Shown: positions 52,030 to 60,163, numbered from the stretch's first letter. The stretch is 64,000 bases of DNA from JBMNQH01 sp050944035 (GCA_050944035.1 JBMNQH010000002.1:1-64000); one strand, 5' to 3'. Notes: a model not told the origin generated them from the letters alone. Translations and numbers: made by a program.

Positions 52030-52781
52030 CATTTCTTTTTTGTAAAAAATGTTTCATACACCCATTTACGTAGTCTGCGGTAATATCTTTTCAAGAACAC
52101 CAGCACAATATCACGGAATTTGAATAGCAGAATTACTGTCACAAACAGGCCGCCGAGCAAAACAGCGGCAGCAACAAAGCTGCCCTCCACAATTTTATTT
52201 CCAACTGCGCACATAATAAAGAACGGAATAAAGCTACCGACATAGACGGCAAAAGCAAACCGCTTTATAGACATATTGGTTTTTGCCGCAATATAGGGAA
52301 TGATTCCGTTGGGCAAAATGGGAACCATAAAGGCAATCACCGTCATATACAATGGAGACTCTGATTGCAGGATAAAATCCAGTTTTGAGGAATTTTCCCC
52401 CACAGGGATCAGGGCGTTCATCTTTTCCCCCAGTCGACGAGCCAGCGTAAAAATAGTCGTGTTGGCCAGCACACTGGAAAGGTGACAAACAGCAAATCCA
52501 GTAAACGTACCGTAAACAACGCCGGCTGCAACCTGAATCGGGGCACTTGGAATTACCAGAGAAACAATGGCCACAATTTGCAGCAAAGCTGTACACAACA
52601 TACCACCAACATTGCTGTTGGATTGCAGATAATGCTCGATTTCCTCCGCATCGCCTTCCCGTATGATATCGAGAAGTTCAGGACTCGCCTTGATAAACGC
52701 GAAATAGATCAGGCAGATGCTCAGACCCAAAACGCCGAGAATAATCAGCAGGCGAATCAGCATATTACGATTCAGTTTCAA
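52029..52781 (-). CDS. TVP38/TMEM64-family (VTT) membrane protein
   Basis: Protein of about 250 residues with six or so membrane spans and the VTT signature (GVVYGTFTGFAVCHLSSVLAN, then PILPNGIIPYIAAKT). Family members act in lipid scrambling or membrane homeostasis. The best start is a TTG at 52781 with AAAAGGAG 8 bases upstream; a longer in-frame start (52859) lacks a ribosome site. Its stop lies inside the terminator stem. Confidence 0.88.
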   Translation of the reverse strand: MKLNRNMLIRLLIILGVLGLSICLIYFAFIKASPELLDIIREGDAEEIEHYLQSNSNVGGMLCTALLQIVAIVSLVIPSAPIQVAAGVVYGTFTGFAVCHLSSVLANTTIFTLARRLGEKMNALIPVGENSSKLDFILQSESPLYMTVIAFMVPILPNGIIPYIAAKTNMSIKRFAFAVYVGSFIPFFIMCAVGNKIVEGSFVAAAVLLGGLFVTVILLFKFRDIVLVFLKRYYRRLRKWVYETFFTKKK

Positions 52782-52985
52782 CGATGGATCTCCTTTTCTA
52801 ACGTGCAAATAACACTTCGTAGAACCATAGAAATTACCGTAAAGAGAATTATACAGCATCTATCACTGAATTGCTATATCCATTTTACTCGTTTTCCTGC
52901 AAATTTCCAGAAGCGTTCTTCAAGTTTCCTACAAAAACGACGGAAAATTTTACGGTTTTCCATGCTATCAAATGAATGCTGCTTC

Positions 52986-53014
52986 TTGACTTCTTCTTAT
53001 GGTTATGCTAGAAT
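52986..53014 (+). promoter_or_regulatory. tRNA-Thr promoter
   Basis: TTGACT (52986-52991), 17-bp spacer, TAGAAT (53009-53014). Confidence 0.7.
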
Positions 53015-53050
53015 CAATTTGTTCTGGCACTGTATTTCAAAGGTTCTTAC

Positions 53051-53126
53051 GCTACTGTAGCTCAGTTGGTAGAGCAGCTGATTCGTAATCAGCAGGTCGC
53101 CGGTTCGAGTCCGGCCAGTAGCTCCA
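53051..53126 (+). tRNA. tRNA-Thr (anticodon CGT)
   Basis: Acceptor GCTACTG / CAGTAGC, anticodon loop TTCGTAA on GCTGA/TCAGC, T arm GCCGGTTCGAGTCCGGC, encoded TCCA. Standalone gene with its own promoter and terminator. Confidence 0.97.
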
Positions 53127-53150
53127 TGTCGGAACAATTTTGTTTTCTGC

Positions 53151-53189
53151 AAAATCAGGCGATCTCTGGAAGAGACCGCCTGATTTTTT
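53151..53189 (+). terminator. Terminator after tRNA-Thr
   Basis: 17-base arms AAAATCAGGCG-n-TCTCT with one central mismatch and a 3-base loop, then TTTTTT. Confidence 0.9.
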
Positions 53190-53270
53190 GTCTGCACTTC
53201 TCTGTTCTTCCACAAATGCTCCGTTCTGCATCTGCACGTTGAATAAAAATTTGAGGATTTCGATTGGTAC

Positions 53271-53301
53271 TTGACTCTCCCTTTAGGGGATAGATTATGA
53301 T
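53271..53301 (+). promoter_or_regulatory. MerR-type promoter with 19-bp spacer
   Basis: TTGACT (53271-53276) and TATGAT (53296-53301) are 19 bp apart, and the spacer carries the dyad CTCCCTTTAGGGGA. Over-long spacers with a central dyad are the mark of promoters that MerR-family activators untwist. It drives the merR gene itself. Confidence 0.75.
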
Positions 53302-53322
53302 AGGACTGTGGAGATGATATAG

Positions 53323-54114
53323 ATGCTGAAAATTGGTGACTTTTCCAAGCTCTCAATGCTTACAGTCAAAGCATTACGTTTTTATGAAAAAGAAAATATT
53401 CTGACACCCGCATACGTAGACGAATTCACAGGTTACCGCTTTTATGAAACAAGCCAGTTAGAATTCGCTGCTACCATAAAAGCACTTCGTCAGCTTGATT
53501 TTTCCGTGGAGGAAATCAAATCCTATCTGGATGGTACCCCTCTCAAAAAAACTCTACAAAAAAAAGCCGCGGAGCTTAGAGAGAAGCAAACAAATATTCA
53601 AGCGCAGCTCTCCATAATAAACTATTTATTGGAGGACAAATCCATGAAGTATCAAGCAGTTATAAAAGAAATCCCGGAAACGGTTGTTTACAGTGAAGAA
53701 CGGCTTTTAAAAGATTACAGCGAACTCACAACATTCATTTTATCTTCTGCAACTGAATGTCGCCGGCTCAATCCTGACGTTGAATGTGCAAAGCCTGATT
53801 ATTGTTTCTGCGAATATCTGGATGGCGAACATAGGGAAACAAATATTCTGACACGATACTCACAGGCGGTGGAAAAAATCGGGAACGGCAATGACAGAAT
53901 CAAATTTCGAACGCTGCCCGCAACAAGAGCAATCTGCATTTATCACAAAGGTGCTTATGAACAACTCGGAGAAGCCTATGCTTATATTATAAAATATGCC
54001 GAGGAAAATCGTTACAAAATCAGCGGCTATCCCCGAGAATGTTATATCGATGGAATATGGAACAACGAAAATGTGGATGAGTGGCTCACTGAAATTCAGC
54101 TGCCTATCGAGTAA
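53323..54114 (+). CDS. MerR-family regulator with GyrI-like effector domain
   Basis: BmrR-like regulator of 263 residues. N-terminal MerR DNA-binding domain (MLKIGDFSKLSMLTVKALRF then YEKENILTPAYVDEFTGYR), a dimerisation helix (about 80-110) and a C-terminal GyrI-like ligand domain (about 115-260) ending in ISGYPRECYIDGIW. GGAG lies 9 bases before the ATG. The 19-bp-spacer promoter implies autoregulation. The usual partner, a multidrug exporter, is not adjacent; two methyltransferase genes follow after separate promoters. Ligand unknown. Confidence 0.92.
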   Translation: MLKIGDFSKLSMLTVKALRFYEKENILTPAYVDEFTGYRFYETSQLEFAATIKALRQLDFSVEEIKSYLDGTPLKKTLQKKAAELREKQTNIQAQLSIINYLLEDKSMKYQAVIKEIPETVVYSEERLLKDYSELTTFILSSATECRRLNPDVECAKPDYCFCEYLDGEHRETNILTRYSQAVEKIGNGNDRIKFRTLPATRAICIYHKGAYEQLGEAYAYIIKYAEENRYKISGYPRECYIDGIWNNENVDEWLTEIQLPIE

Positions 54115-54290
54115 TTCCGGTCAAGCCGGAACCATCAGCGCCAAACAACTTGATGGATCATAAAATGAACGGTTACGCCATCGTTCACACAACCGCCTGC
54201 CACCACTTATTTTACATAATCTCCAAACAGAAGTTTACAGTCTGTACCCTCTTTCTCTCCAAATCTTAACTAAGATTTTTTCATTTGTGC

Positions 54291-54319
54291 TTGCACAGAT
54301 ATTCTGTTCCGGTTACAAT
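54291..54319 (+). promoter_or_regulatory. Promoter of the first methyltransferase gene
   Basis: TTGCAC (54291-54296), 17-bp spacer, TACAAT (54314-54319). The gap from 54115 otherwise holds only a small TTCCGG/CCGGAA hairpin. Confidence 0.7.
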
Positions 54320-54357
54320 AAATCTGCAGAAACATCTGTGAAAGGAGCGGTACTACT

Positions 54358-54960
54358 ATGACACACGGAATGACAAAAGAAGAGATGATTGCCTATTTCA
54401 ACCGATGCGCCCCCACTTGGGATGCTGAAACCATTCGCAGTGATGATAAAATCCGCACTATTTTGGATTATGGCGGTATTACTGAAGGCGTTCGTGTGTT
54501 GGACGTTGCCTGTGGCACTGGCGTGCTGTTTCCGGACTACCTACAGCGCAAGGTTGCTAGGCTCGTTGGGGTAGATATTGCACCGAAAATGGCAAAAATC
54601 GCCGCTGAAAAATTCCCTGATCCACGTGTTCGCGTCATTTGTGCAGATATTCAAACGCTTCAGCTTCCTGAAGCATTTGACTGCGTTATGATCTATGACG
54701 CATTTCCACACTTTCCCGAACCGGAACCATTGATTGCACATCTGGCATCCTGTCTTGCTGCAAATGGCCGTCTGACCATTGCCCACAGTATGAGCCGTGC
54801 TCAGATTGATGCGTTTCACGGGGAAGTCGGTGCAGAAGAAGTCTCTGTCGGGTTAATCCATGAGGATACACTCGCACAAATGCTGGCGCCCTATTTTCAT
54901 GTTGACGTTGTCTTGTCCGACGATGAAAAATATGTTGTCTCTGGAACCAAGCGGCTCTGA
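54358..54960 (+). CDS. Class I SAM-dependent methyltransferase
   Basis: Small methyltransferase of 200 residues: motif I VLDVACGTGVLFPDYL, motif II acidic end VGVDIAPKM, and the IYDAFPHF post-motif. It resembles UbiE-type small-molecule methylases. AAAGGAG precedes the ATG at 10 bases. It has its own promoter and a strong terminator, so it is monocistronic. Substrate not assignable. Confidence 0.88.
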   Translation: MTHGMTKEEMIAYFNRCAPTWDAETIRSDDKIRTILDYGGITEGVRVLDVACGTGVLFPDYLQRKVARLVGVDIAPKMAKIAAEKFPDPRVRVICADIQTLQLPEAFDCVMIYDAFPHFPEPEPLIAHLASCLAANGRLTIAHSMSRAQIDAFHGEVGAEEVSVGLIHEDTLAQMLAPYFHVDVVLSDDEKYVVSGTKRL

Positions 54961-54992
54961 GAATTATCATATGTAAGCATTTTATTTATTGG

Positions 54993-55040
54993 AAAACAAG
55001 GAGGACGTTTGCTATTATGCAAACGTCCTCCTTGTTTTTT
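54993..55040 (+). terminator. Strong terminator after the methyltransferase
   Basis: 20-bp perfect stem AAAACAAGGAGGACGTTTGC, loop TATTAT, T-run of seven. Confidence 0.95.
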
Positions 55041-55155
55041 TCTATTTGATATTACCACAAAATCGAGAAAAAATCAAGTCTTGTCCTTCTCTTGAAACGG
55101 GTGTATTTCCTATAGGAAGCCATCAAATGAACTATAAAACAGGAGGATTGTTTTC

Positions 55156-56079
55156 ATGGAACAAACCAGTATGACCGCATTGGTCAGTGCCTTCGCCCGG
55201 GCATATCACGCAGAAATGCACACCGTCACAGTATTCAATGACACACTGGCCAAAATATTGCTTGGCGATGCAGACTATCAGCATATTGCCGATAACATGG
55301 CAAACGGCATCCGGTATTTTAATCCGGCGTTTATCGGCACAAAAGCCGAAGCACTTCGTTGGATCGTCGACCACTGTCTTGCCCCCTCCCCGCTCGGCAG
55401 AGCGGCGTATACGGAAACTGCACTGCAAACCGCTGTTCGTCTCGGTACAACGCAGTATCTCATTTTTGCCGCAGGATACGATACCTTTGCCTATCGGCAG
55501 CCGAGCTGGGCAAACAACTTGCAGATTTTTGAATTTGACACGCCCAGTATGCTGCACGACAAACAAAGACGGCTCGGAAATGCAAACTGCACAATTCCGA
55601 ATAATGTTCATTCTATTGCAGCCGATCTCGTAACAACAAAATGGATACAAACACTCCTTGAACACCCCGTCTTTGATCCTGAGGCAATTGGTTTTTGCAG
55701 TCTGCTCGGACTCTCTTATTATCTCTCAAAGCAAACATGGCAATCTCTGCTGTCCGCCCTCGGCAGACTGCTTCCAGAGGGCAGTACGCTGGTCTTTGAT
55801 TATCCAGAGGAAACCGGCTTCATTGAGCAGACCAATGCGCCCATACAAAAACAGGCACAGCTTGCAGATGCCGCCAACGAAACCATGCGTGCAAGGTATT
55901 CCTACCCAGAACTAGAACACCTGCTCTCGACTGCCGGTTTTCTGATTTATGAACATCTGACACCGCCGGAAATCACCGCACAGTATTTTGAAAGCTATAA
56001 CCAAGCGTCCACTTATCCAATGCAGGCATTGGAATCCGTGAACTATTGCCTTGCAGTACGAAAACACTCCGGATGTTAG
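55156..56079 (+). CDS. SAM-dependent methyltransferase, LCMT/PPM1-like
   Basis: Protein of 307 residues from the leucine carboxyl methyltransferase-like family. It has RTAxxD-like entry TETALQTAVRLGTTQYLIFA, then AGYDTFAYR, and EFDTPSMLHDKQ, LGLSYYLSKQTW and VFDYPEE in order. In bacteria this family methylates small-molecule carboxyl or hydroxyl groups, often in secondary metabolism. AGGAGG precedes the ATG. It stands alone; no biosynthetic genes are beside it. Confidence 0.87.
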   Translation: MEQTSMTALVSAFARAYHAEMHTVTVFNDTLAKILLGDADYQHIADNMANGIRYFNPAFIGTKAEALRWIVDHCLAPSPLGRAAYTETALQTAVRLGTTQYLIFAAGYDTFAYRQPSWANNLQIFEFDTPSMLHDKQRRLGNANCTIPNNVHSIAADLVTTKWIQTLLEHPVFDPEAIGFCSLLGLSYYLSKQTWQSLLSALGRLLPEGSTLVFDYPEETGFIEQTNAPIQKQAQLADAANETMRARYSYPELEHLLSTAGFLIYEHLTPPEITAQYFESYNQASTYPMQALESVNYCLAVRKHSGC

Positions 56080-56108
56080 ATGCCTCTGAAACTTCTGAAA
56101 ACACCATT

Positions 56109-56655
56109 CTATAACAGCCGGTTTTTCTTAAAAATTGTGATTTCTATCCCTACGATGATAATGGTAAGCAGAAACACACCCGGACATCCCATCTTCTACT
56201 GCAGTTCCGGCATAAATACAAAAATTCATACCATGCCAACCAACGAGCAGCACCAAAGGCAGGAAAATGGCTGAAATCACGGTCAAACTCTCTGAGAATT
56301 GATTTTCCTGCATCCGGCCTACAAGGTGGGTAAGCTGCTCTTCGTCACCGATCAAATACAATTGCGACTCCCATATATAGAAACCAAACTGAATTTTTCC
56401 CTCAATAGGATTCTTTTTCACTGGAATTACCAATGTTCCAAAAATACAGGAGCCATATAATTCAGCTTTGCAGTATTTCATGCGTGTCATGCCCAACAGA
56501 AGCGTTTTCTTATGTGGAATATCATTGACTTCTGACTGAAATTCTTCTTCACGCAAAAGTATAATCCGTTTCTGGTGTTCCAGTGGCTTCTGGCTTATCT
56601 TATTCGTCCGAAACATGGTATCCAAGAGAAATTCTTTCATCCTGATTCTCCTCAA
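56109..56655 (-). pseudogene. Decayed CorA-type magnesium transporter
   Basis: The C-terminal signature SAIFLPLVLLVGWHGMNF is the CorA membrane helix with the GMN motif. The intact frame then drifts. If one T of the T5 run after GMN is dropped, VFMPELQ, a TAG where Trp is expected, then KMGCPGVFLLTIIIVGIEIT and FKKNRLL follow to a stop at 56109. Upstream the N-terminal domain (from about 56655, MKEFLLDTMFRTNK) runs into the helix after only ~115 residues, so about half of the cytoplasmic funnel is gone. Deletion, frameshift and nonsense codon together mark it as dead. Confidence 0.8.
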
Positions 56656-56855
56656 TTATTCTTTTCGCTCTGTAAAACCTGTCCATTGTATCAAATCGAT
56701 TCTATATTTTTACCATACCATTTAAACTGTACAGCAACTTTTGTCCTATCAGCATTTCCAAAAATCACTGGATTTTCCTGTCGAGTTACGCTATGATGGA
56801 TATGAAAACTTTGGTTTTCTCGCCACATACTATCTATAAAAAGGACTATTTGATT

Positions 56856-57332
56856 ATGATTCGTAAACTAACACCAGCCGATCGTGATATCTACCTTCAA
56901 TTCACAGAGGCTTTTTATTCCAGTGATGCCGTCATGACGCCTATTCCCCTCGCGTTCCGGGAACAAACTTTTTCGGAACTCATGCGTGCCAATACCTATG
57001 CTTCCGGTTATCTGTTTGAACTGAACCACCGTCCGGTCGGTTACGCCCTGACTGCAAAAACCTATTCTCAGGAGGCTGGCGGCATGGTGGTCTGGATTGA
57101 AGAGCTTTTCATCCTGCCGGAGTACCGTTCTCGCGGCCTTGGCAGCGAATTTTTTACCTATTTGATGGACGTTGCTGAGCCTGATGCCGCGCGATTCCGA
57201 CTGGAAGTGGAGCAGGAAAATACAGGCGCTGTCCGTTTATATCAAAGGCGGGGGTTTGAAACGCTCCCCTATGATTCCATGGTAATCGACCGAATGTTGG
57301 ACTGGAACCAGAAAAAAAAGTCTGAATGTTAA
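56856..57332 (+). CDS. GNAT-family N-acetyltransferase
   Basis: Acetyl-CoA-dependent transferase of 158 residues. The pyrophosphate-binding motif IEELFILPEYRSRGLGSEFF is typical and is followed by NTGAVRLYQRRGFE. The start at ATG 56856 (MIRKLTPADRD) has AAAAGGA; earlier in-frame codons are unsupported. Acceptor substrate unknown. It precedes the redox operon but is separated from it by a promoter. Confidence 0.88.
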   Translation: MIRKLTPADRDIYLQFTEAFYSSDAVMTPIPLAFREQTFSELMRANTYASGYLFELNHRPVGYALTAKTYSQEAGGMVVWIEELFILPEYRSRGLGSEFFTYLMDVAEPDAARFRLEVEQENTGAVRLYQRRGFETLPYDSMVIDRMLDWNQKKKSEC

Positions 57333-57341
57333 AATCTCCTC

Positions 57342-57379
57342 TTGCATTTTCTGGAACTGTCCTGTATAATAAAATTATA
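57342..57379 (+). promoter_or_regulatory. Promoter of the thioredoxin operon with AT-rich dyad
   Basis: TTGCAT (57342-57347), 17-bp spacer, TATAAT (57365-57370). The -10 box forms the left arm of the dyad TATAAT-AAA-ATTATA (57365-57379). It resembles a PerR box but has a 3-base rather than 1-base centre. Confidence 0.7.
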
Positions 57380-57455
57380 AAAATAAGAATCATTACTATT
57401 TTATGCTATATTTTTTCTTACTCTGGACACCCTAATTCTGAAAGGAGATACGATT

Positions 57456-57773
57456 ATGGCAGTTACGACAACAACAACCGCATCGTTTGAGAACGATGTC
57501 CTTCACTCTGAAATTCCTGTACTGGTCGATTTTTATGCGGATTGGTGTAATCCGTGTCGCATGCTCTCTCCCATTGTGGAAGAGGTTTCTGAGACCTGCC
57601 CGAATGTCCGCTTCTGCAAAGTCAATGTTGACGAGCAGATGGAGCTGGCACAGCGCTATCAGGTTTCCAGTATTCCCATGCTGTTACTCTTCCGGCAAGG
57701 TCAGGTCGTCGATCAGGCTGTAGGACTGCAATCCAAGTCTGCTGTGCTGAATCTGGTACAGCACGAATCCTGA
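57456..57773 (+). CDS. trxA: Thioredoxin with a CNPC active site
   Basis: Thioredoxin of 105 residues. The fold is complete (VLVDFYADWCNPCRMLSP, cis-Pro in VSSIPMLLLF), but the active site is WCNPC instead of the standard WCGPC, which should change its redox potential. AAAGGAG precedes the ATG. It is the first gene of an operon with a flavin reductase-rubredoxin and rubrerythrin, so it may serve peroxide or oxygen defence rather than general reduction. No thioredoxin reductase lies nearby. Confidence 0.93.
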   Translation: MAVTTTTTASFENDVLHSEIPVLVDFYADWCNPCRMLSPIVEEVSETCPNVRFCKVNVDEQMELAQRYQVSSIPMLLLFRQGQVVDQAVGLQSKSAVLNLVQHES

Positions 57774-57817
57774 TATCTTTGCGGGAACACTGTTCCCGCA
57801 AAAAGGAGGTTCCCAAT

Positions 57818-58423
57818 TTGGATAAAAAAGTTATGTATAACATCAGCTATGGTCTCTATATTTTGACCGCACAGGAAAATGGTTCGGACAATGGCTGTAT
57901 TATCAATACCACAGTCCAGGTCACTTCCAAACCGAATCGAATTACCGTTGCAGTAAACAAACAGAATCTGACCCATGATATGATTCTGCACACCGGAAAT
58001 TTTAATCTGTCCATGCTGACCACAGAGACGCCGTTTGAAGTCATCCAGCATTTTGGAATGCAAAGCGGCAAAAACACCACAAAATTTGCTACGCCCAATC
58101 TGCTCCCCCGCAGCGAAAACGGGCTGTGCTATATTCCCTCGTACACCAATGCCTTTCTGTCCGCCAAGGTGATTTCCAGCACAGATCTGGGCACACATAC
58201 GCTGTTTCTGGCTGATGTTACCGACGGTGAACTGCTCTCCAGAGAGCCCTCTCTGACTTATGCCGAGTATCAGGCCCGCATTAAGCCCAAGCCGCAGCCG
58301 ACAGCTACGGGTACCGGCTGGCGTTGCAGAATTTGTGGCTATGAATTCACAGGTGATACCTTACCCGACGATTTTATTTGCCCAATTTGCAAACATGGCG
58401 CGGATGATTTTGAACGCATCTGA
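57818..58423 (+). CDS. Flavin reductase-rubredoxin fusion (high-molecular-weight rubredoxin)
   Basis: Protein of 201 residues. An N-terminal FMN-binding flavin-reductase-like domain (YNISYGLYILTA..., VTSKPNRITVAVNKQN) is joined to a C-terminal rubredoxin with CRICGYEF and CPICKHGADDF. Such proteins pass electrons to flavodiiron proteins or rubrerythrin in anaerobes. The start is a TTG at 57818, right after AAAGGAGG; the upstream in-frame codon at 57779 has no ribosome site. It sits between thioredoxin and rubrerythrin. Confidence 0.92.
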   Translation: MDKKVMYNISYGLYILTAQENGSDNGCIINTTVQVTSKPNRITVAVNKQNLTHDMILHTGNFNLSMLTTETPFEVIQHFGMQSGKNTTKFATPNLLPRSENGLCYIPSYTNAFLSAKVISSTDLGTHTLFLADVTDGELLSREPSLTYAEYQARIKPKPQPTATGTGWRCRICGYEFTGDTLPDDFICPICKHGADDFERI

Positions 58424-58463
58424 AGCATAATTATAGTACATAACCAAAAAGGAGAAGTTTGTT

Positions 58464-59003
58464 ATGAATATCAAAGGTACCAGAACAGAAGCCAACCTGA
58501 TGGCAGCATTCGCAGGAGAATCTCAGGCAAGAACCAAATATGACTACTACGCTTCCAGAGCAAGAAAAGACGGTTACGTCCAGATCGCAAAGATCTTTGA
58601 GGAAACTGCCGCAAATGAAAAGGAACACGCAAAGATCTGGTTCAAACTGCTGCATGACGGTGGTATTCCAGAAACCCTCGCCAACCTTGGTGACGCCGCA
58701 GACGGCGAAAATTTTGAGTGGACCGACATGTATGCTACCTTTGCCAAAGAGGCTCGCGAAGAGGGCCTTGAGGAGATTGCCTATCTGTTCGAGGAAGTCG
58801 GTAAGATTGAGAAGGAACATGAAGAACGCTATCGCAAACTGATTGCCAATGTAGAAGGCGGTCTTGTGTTCTCCCGCGATGAGGATATGATCTGGCAGTG
58901 TTCCAACTGCGGTCACATTGTGATCGGTCAGAAAGCACCAGAAATTTGTCCTGTCTGCGCTCATCCGCAGGCTTATTTCCAGATCAAAGCCGAAAACTAT
59001 TGA
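58464..59003 (+). CDS. rbr: Rubrerythrin
   Basis: Peroxide-reducing protein of 179 residues. The N-terminal ferritin-like domain has FAGESQARTKYDYYAS and EEVGKIEKEHEERY, giving the di-iron Glu and His ligands. The C-terminal rubredoxin has CSNCGH and CPVCAHPQAYF. It reduces H2O2 to water, probably with electrons from the rubredoxin fusion encoded 40 bases upstream. AAAAGGAG precedes the ATG. The terminator at 59032 ends the operon. Confidence 0.98.
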   Translation: MNIKGTRTEANLMAAFAGESQARTKYDYYASRARKDGYVQIAKIFEETAANEKEHAKIWFKLLHDGGIPETLANLGDAADGENFEWTDMYATFAKEAREEGLEEIAYLFEEVGKIEKEHEERYRKLIANVEGGLVFSRDEDMIWQCSNCGHIVIGQKAPEICPVCAHPQAYFQIKAENY

Positions 59004-59031
59004 TTTGTCCCCATATATAACGGCTTTATCG

Positions 59032-59070
59032 AAAAGGAGCCTCCGGCATACTCAGCCGGAGGCTCCTTTT
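59032..59070 (+). terminator. Terminator after rubrerythrin
   Basis: 16-bp perfect stem AAAAGGAGCCTCCGGC with a 7-base loop; T-run of four. Confidence 0.85.
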
Positions 59071-59105
59071 GATCGATTGTTTCAATTGTCAGATAATTGA
59101 TCCTT

Positions 59106-59210
59106 CTACCGATCCCTTATCTGCAAAACCAGATTTACAGTGTTCAAAGCTGTCAATGCCGCGCTAATGGCCAAAGTAAAAATCGTAAACAGTATGGTTC
59201 TTTTGCTCAT
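59106..59210 (-). CDS. 34-residue single-helix membrane protein
   Basis: A short reading frame, MSKRTILFTIFTLAISAALT followed by ALNTVNLVLQIRDR. It has an excellent AAGGAG ribosome site 8 bases before the ATG; that site overlaps the end of the HD-domain gene, whose stop lies 14 bases earlier. The basic start, one hydrophobic helix and charged end suit a small membrane protein. I know no family for it. Confidence 0.6.
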   Translation of the reverse strand: MSKRTILFTIFTLAISAALTALNTVNLVLQIRDR

Positions 59211-59223
59211 GGTTCCGTCTCCT

Positions 59224-59799
59224 TCACATTGTAAGTTCTTTTAACCAGTAATAGGCGGACAGAAATTGATCCTCCACCATTCTGTGCGGGTATTCTTTGA
59301 TATCGGGCAGACGCGCAAGTTCAGGTTCCGTGTCAAACAACTTGTCACCGTGTAACATGACAAATTCGTGATACAACAGGGAATCATCCACCAAATGAAC
59401 CAGACCTTGCTCCGATTCTGACAGCACTGGAACATCCAGTGCACGGAAGATGGTTGCCTGTAACCGATGTTCAATCCGCTCAAATTCCGGCAAATGCTGT
59501 TTCAGAGGTCGTGTAAGATCTCCAATGTATGCTTCAGATGCATCATGCAACAGACAGGCGAGCTGTACCTTTGGGGTATACCCACGGGCATCCGCTTCCA
59601 TAGCACAGTTGATACTGTGCTGCGCCACAGAATAAAACTGCCAGAAATGCCCATTGGCCCGGCTAAGCATGGACAGCGCATGGGCAATATCCAGAATATC
59701 AATATCCGTTTCAACTGCCTGTGTTGGATCAAATCGGTGTTTATGGATGCTGGAAATGGGAGAATATTCGTTCATAATGGGTTGTTTGCACCTTTCCAT
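59224..59799 (-). CDS. HD-domain hydrolase (YfbR-like 5'-nucleotidase type)
   Basis: Metal-dependent phosphohydrolase of 191 residues. The HD ligands appear as FYSVAQHS (His) and CLLHDASEAYIGDLTRPLK (HD plus the family Glu/Asp), with a later HLVDDSLLYHE Asp. The branch with this arrangement cleaves deoxynucleoside 5'-monophosphates. Start codon uncertain: neither 59799 nor the ATG eight codons inside has a good ribosome site. A promoter lies just upstream, and the 34-residue membrane protein is coupled downstream. Confidence 0.85.
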   Translation of the reverse strand: MERCKQPIMNEYSPISSIHKHRFDPTQAVETDIDILDIAHALSMLSRANGHFWQFYSVAQHSINCAMEADARGYTPKVQLACLLHDASEAYIGDLTRPLKQHLPEFERIEHRLQATIFRALDVPVLSESEQGLVHLVDDSLLYHEFVMLHGDKLFDTEPELARLPDIKEYPHRMVEDQFLSAYYWLKELTM

Positions 59800-59836
59800 C
59801 TCGGTTCTGACAGTATCGTCTGACTTATCCTATTAC

Positions 59837-59865
59837 AGTATACCTTGTTTTTCCAGAAGATGCAA
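59837..59865 (-). promoter_or_regulatory. Promoter of the HD hydrolase gene
   Basis: Minus strand TTGCAT (59865-59860), 17-bp spacer, TATACT (59842-59837); leader of about 30 bases. Confidence 0.65.
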
Positions 59866-59934
59866 TCCTCTCTTACTGGTCTCTGTTTTGCCAACTCCTG
59901 GAAACGGTGCATAGACTGGTCTGGAGGTGATACT

Positions 59935-60096
59935 GTGGGAAACTGTGCACTTCCTGTCGGGATCAGCGCACTTGCCTGCGCCATCGCAGATGCAGTTCCC
60001 AATCAATCGGATCTGCTCCTGCTCGCCGCAGTGCTTACGCAATTGGGTGATACCCTGGCAACCATCGCTGCACAGCAGGATGCTTGTAATGCTTAA
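59935..60096 (+). CDS. Small GTG-start protein (DUF6774-like)
   Basis: A 53-residue protein starting at GTG 59935, with GGAGGTGA 5 bases upstream. It reads NCALPVGISALACAIADAV, then LLLLAAVLTQLGDTLATIAAQQ. This matches my memory of a small Clostridial family (DUF6774) defined by the C-terminal LTQLGDTLATIAA, with two hydrophobic helices. Function unknown. It is closed by a perfect terminator hairpin that begins at the stop. Confidence 0.7.
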   Translation: MGNCALPVGISALACAIADAVPNQSDLLLLAAVLTQLGDTLATIAAQQDACNA

Positions 60097-60138
60097 CTGA
60101 CAGGCTCCTCTACAATGTATAGAGGAGCCTGTCAGTTA
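60094..60138. terminator. Bidirectional terminator
   Basis: 19-bp perfect stem TAACTGACAGGCTCCTCTA with a 7-base loop, between the small GTG-start gene and the convergent YlmH-like gene. Confidence 0.8.
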
Positions 60139-60163
60139 TCATTCCACTTATTTTCTTTTTCCT

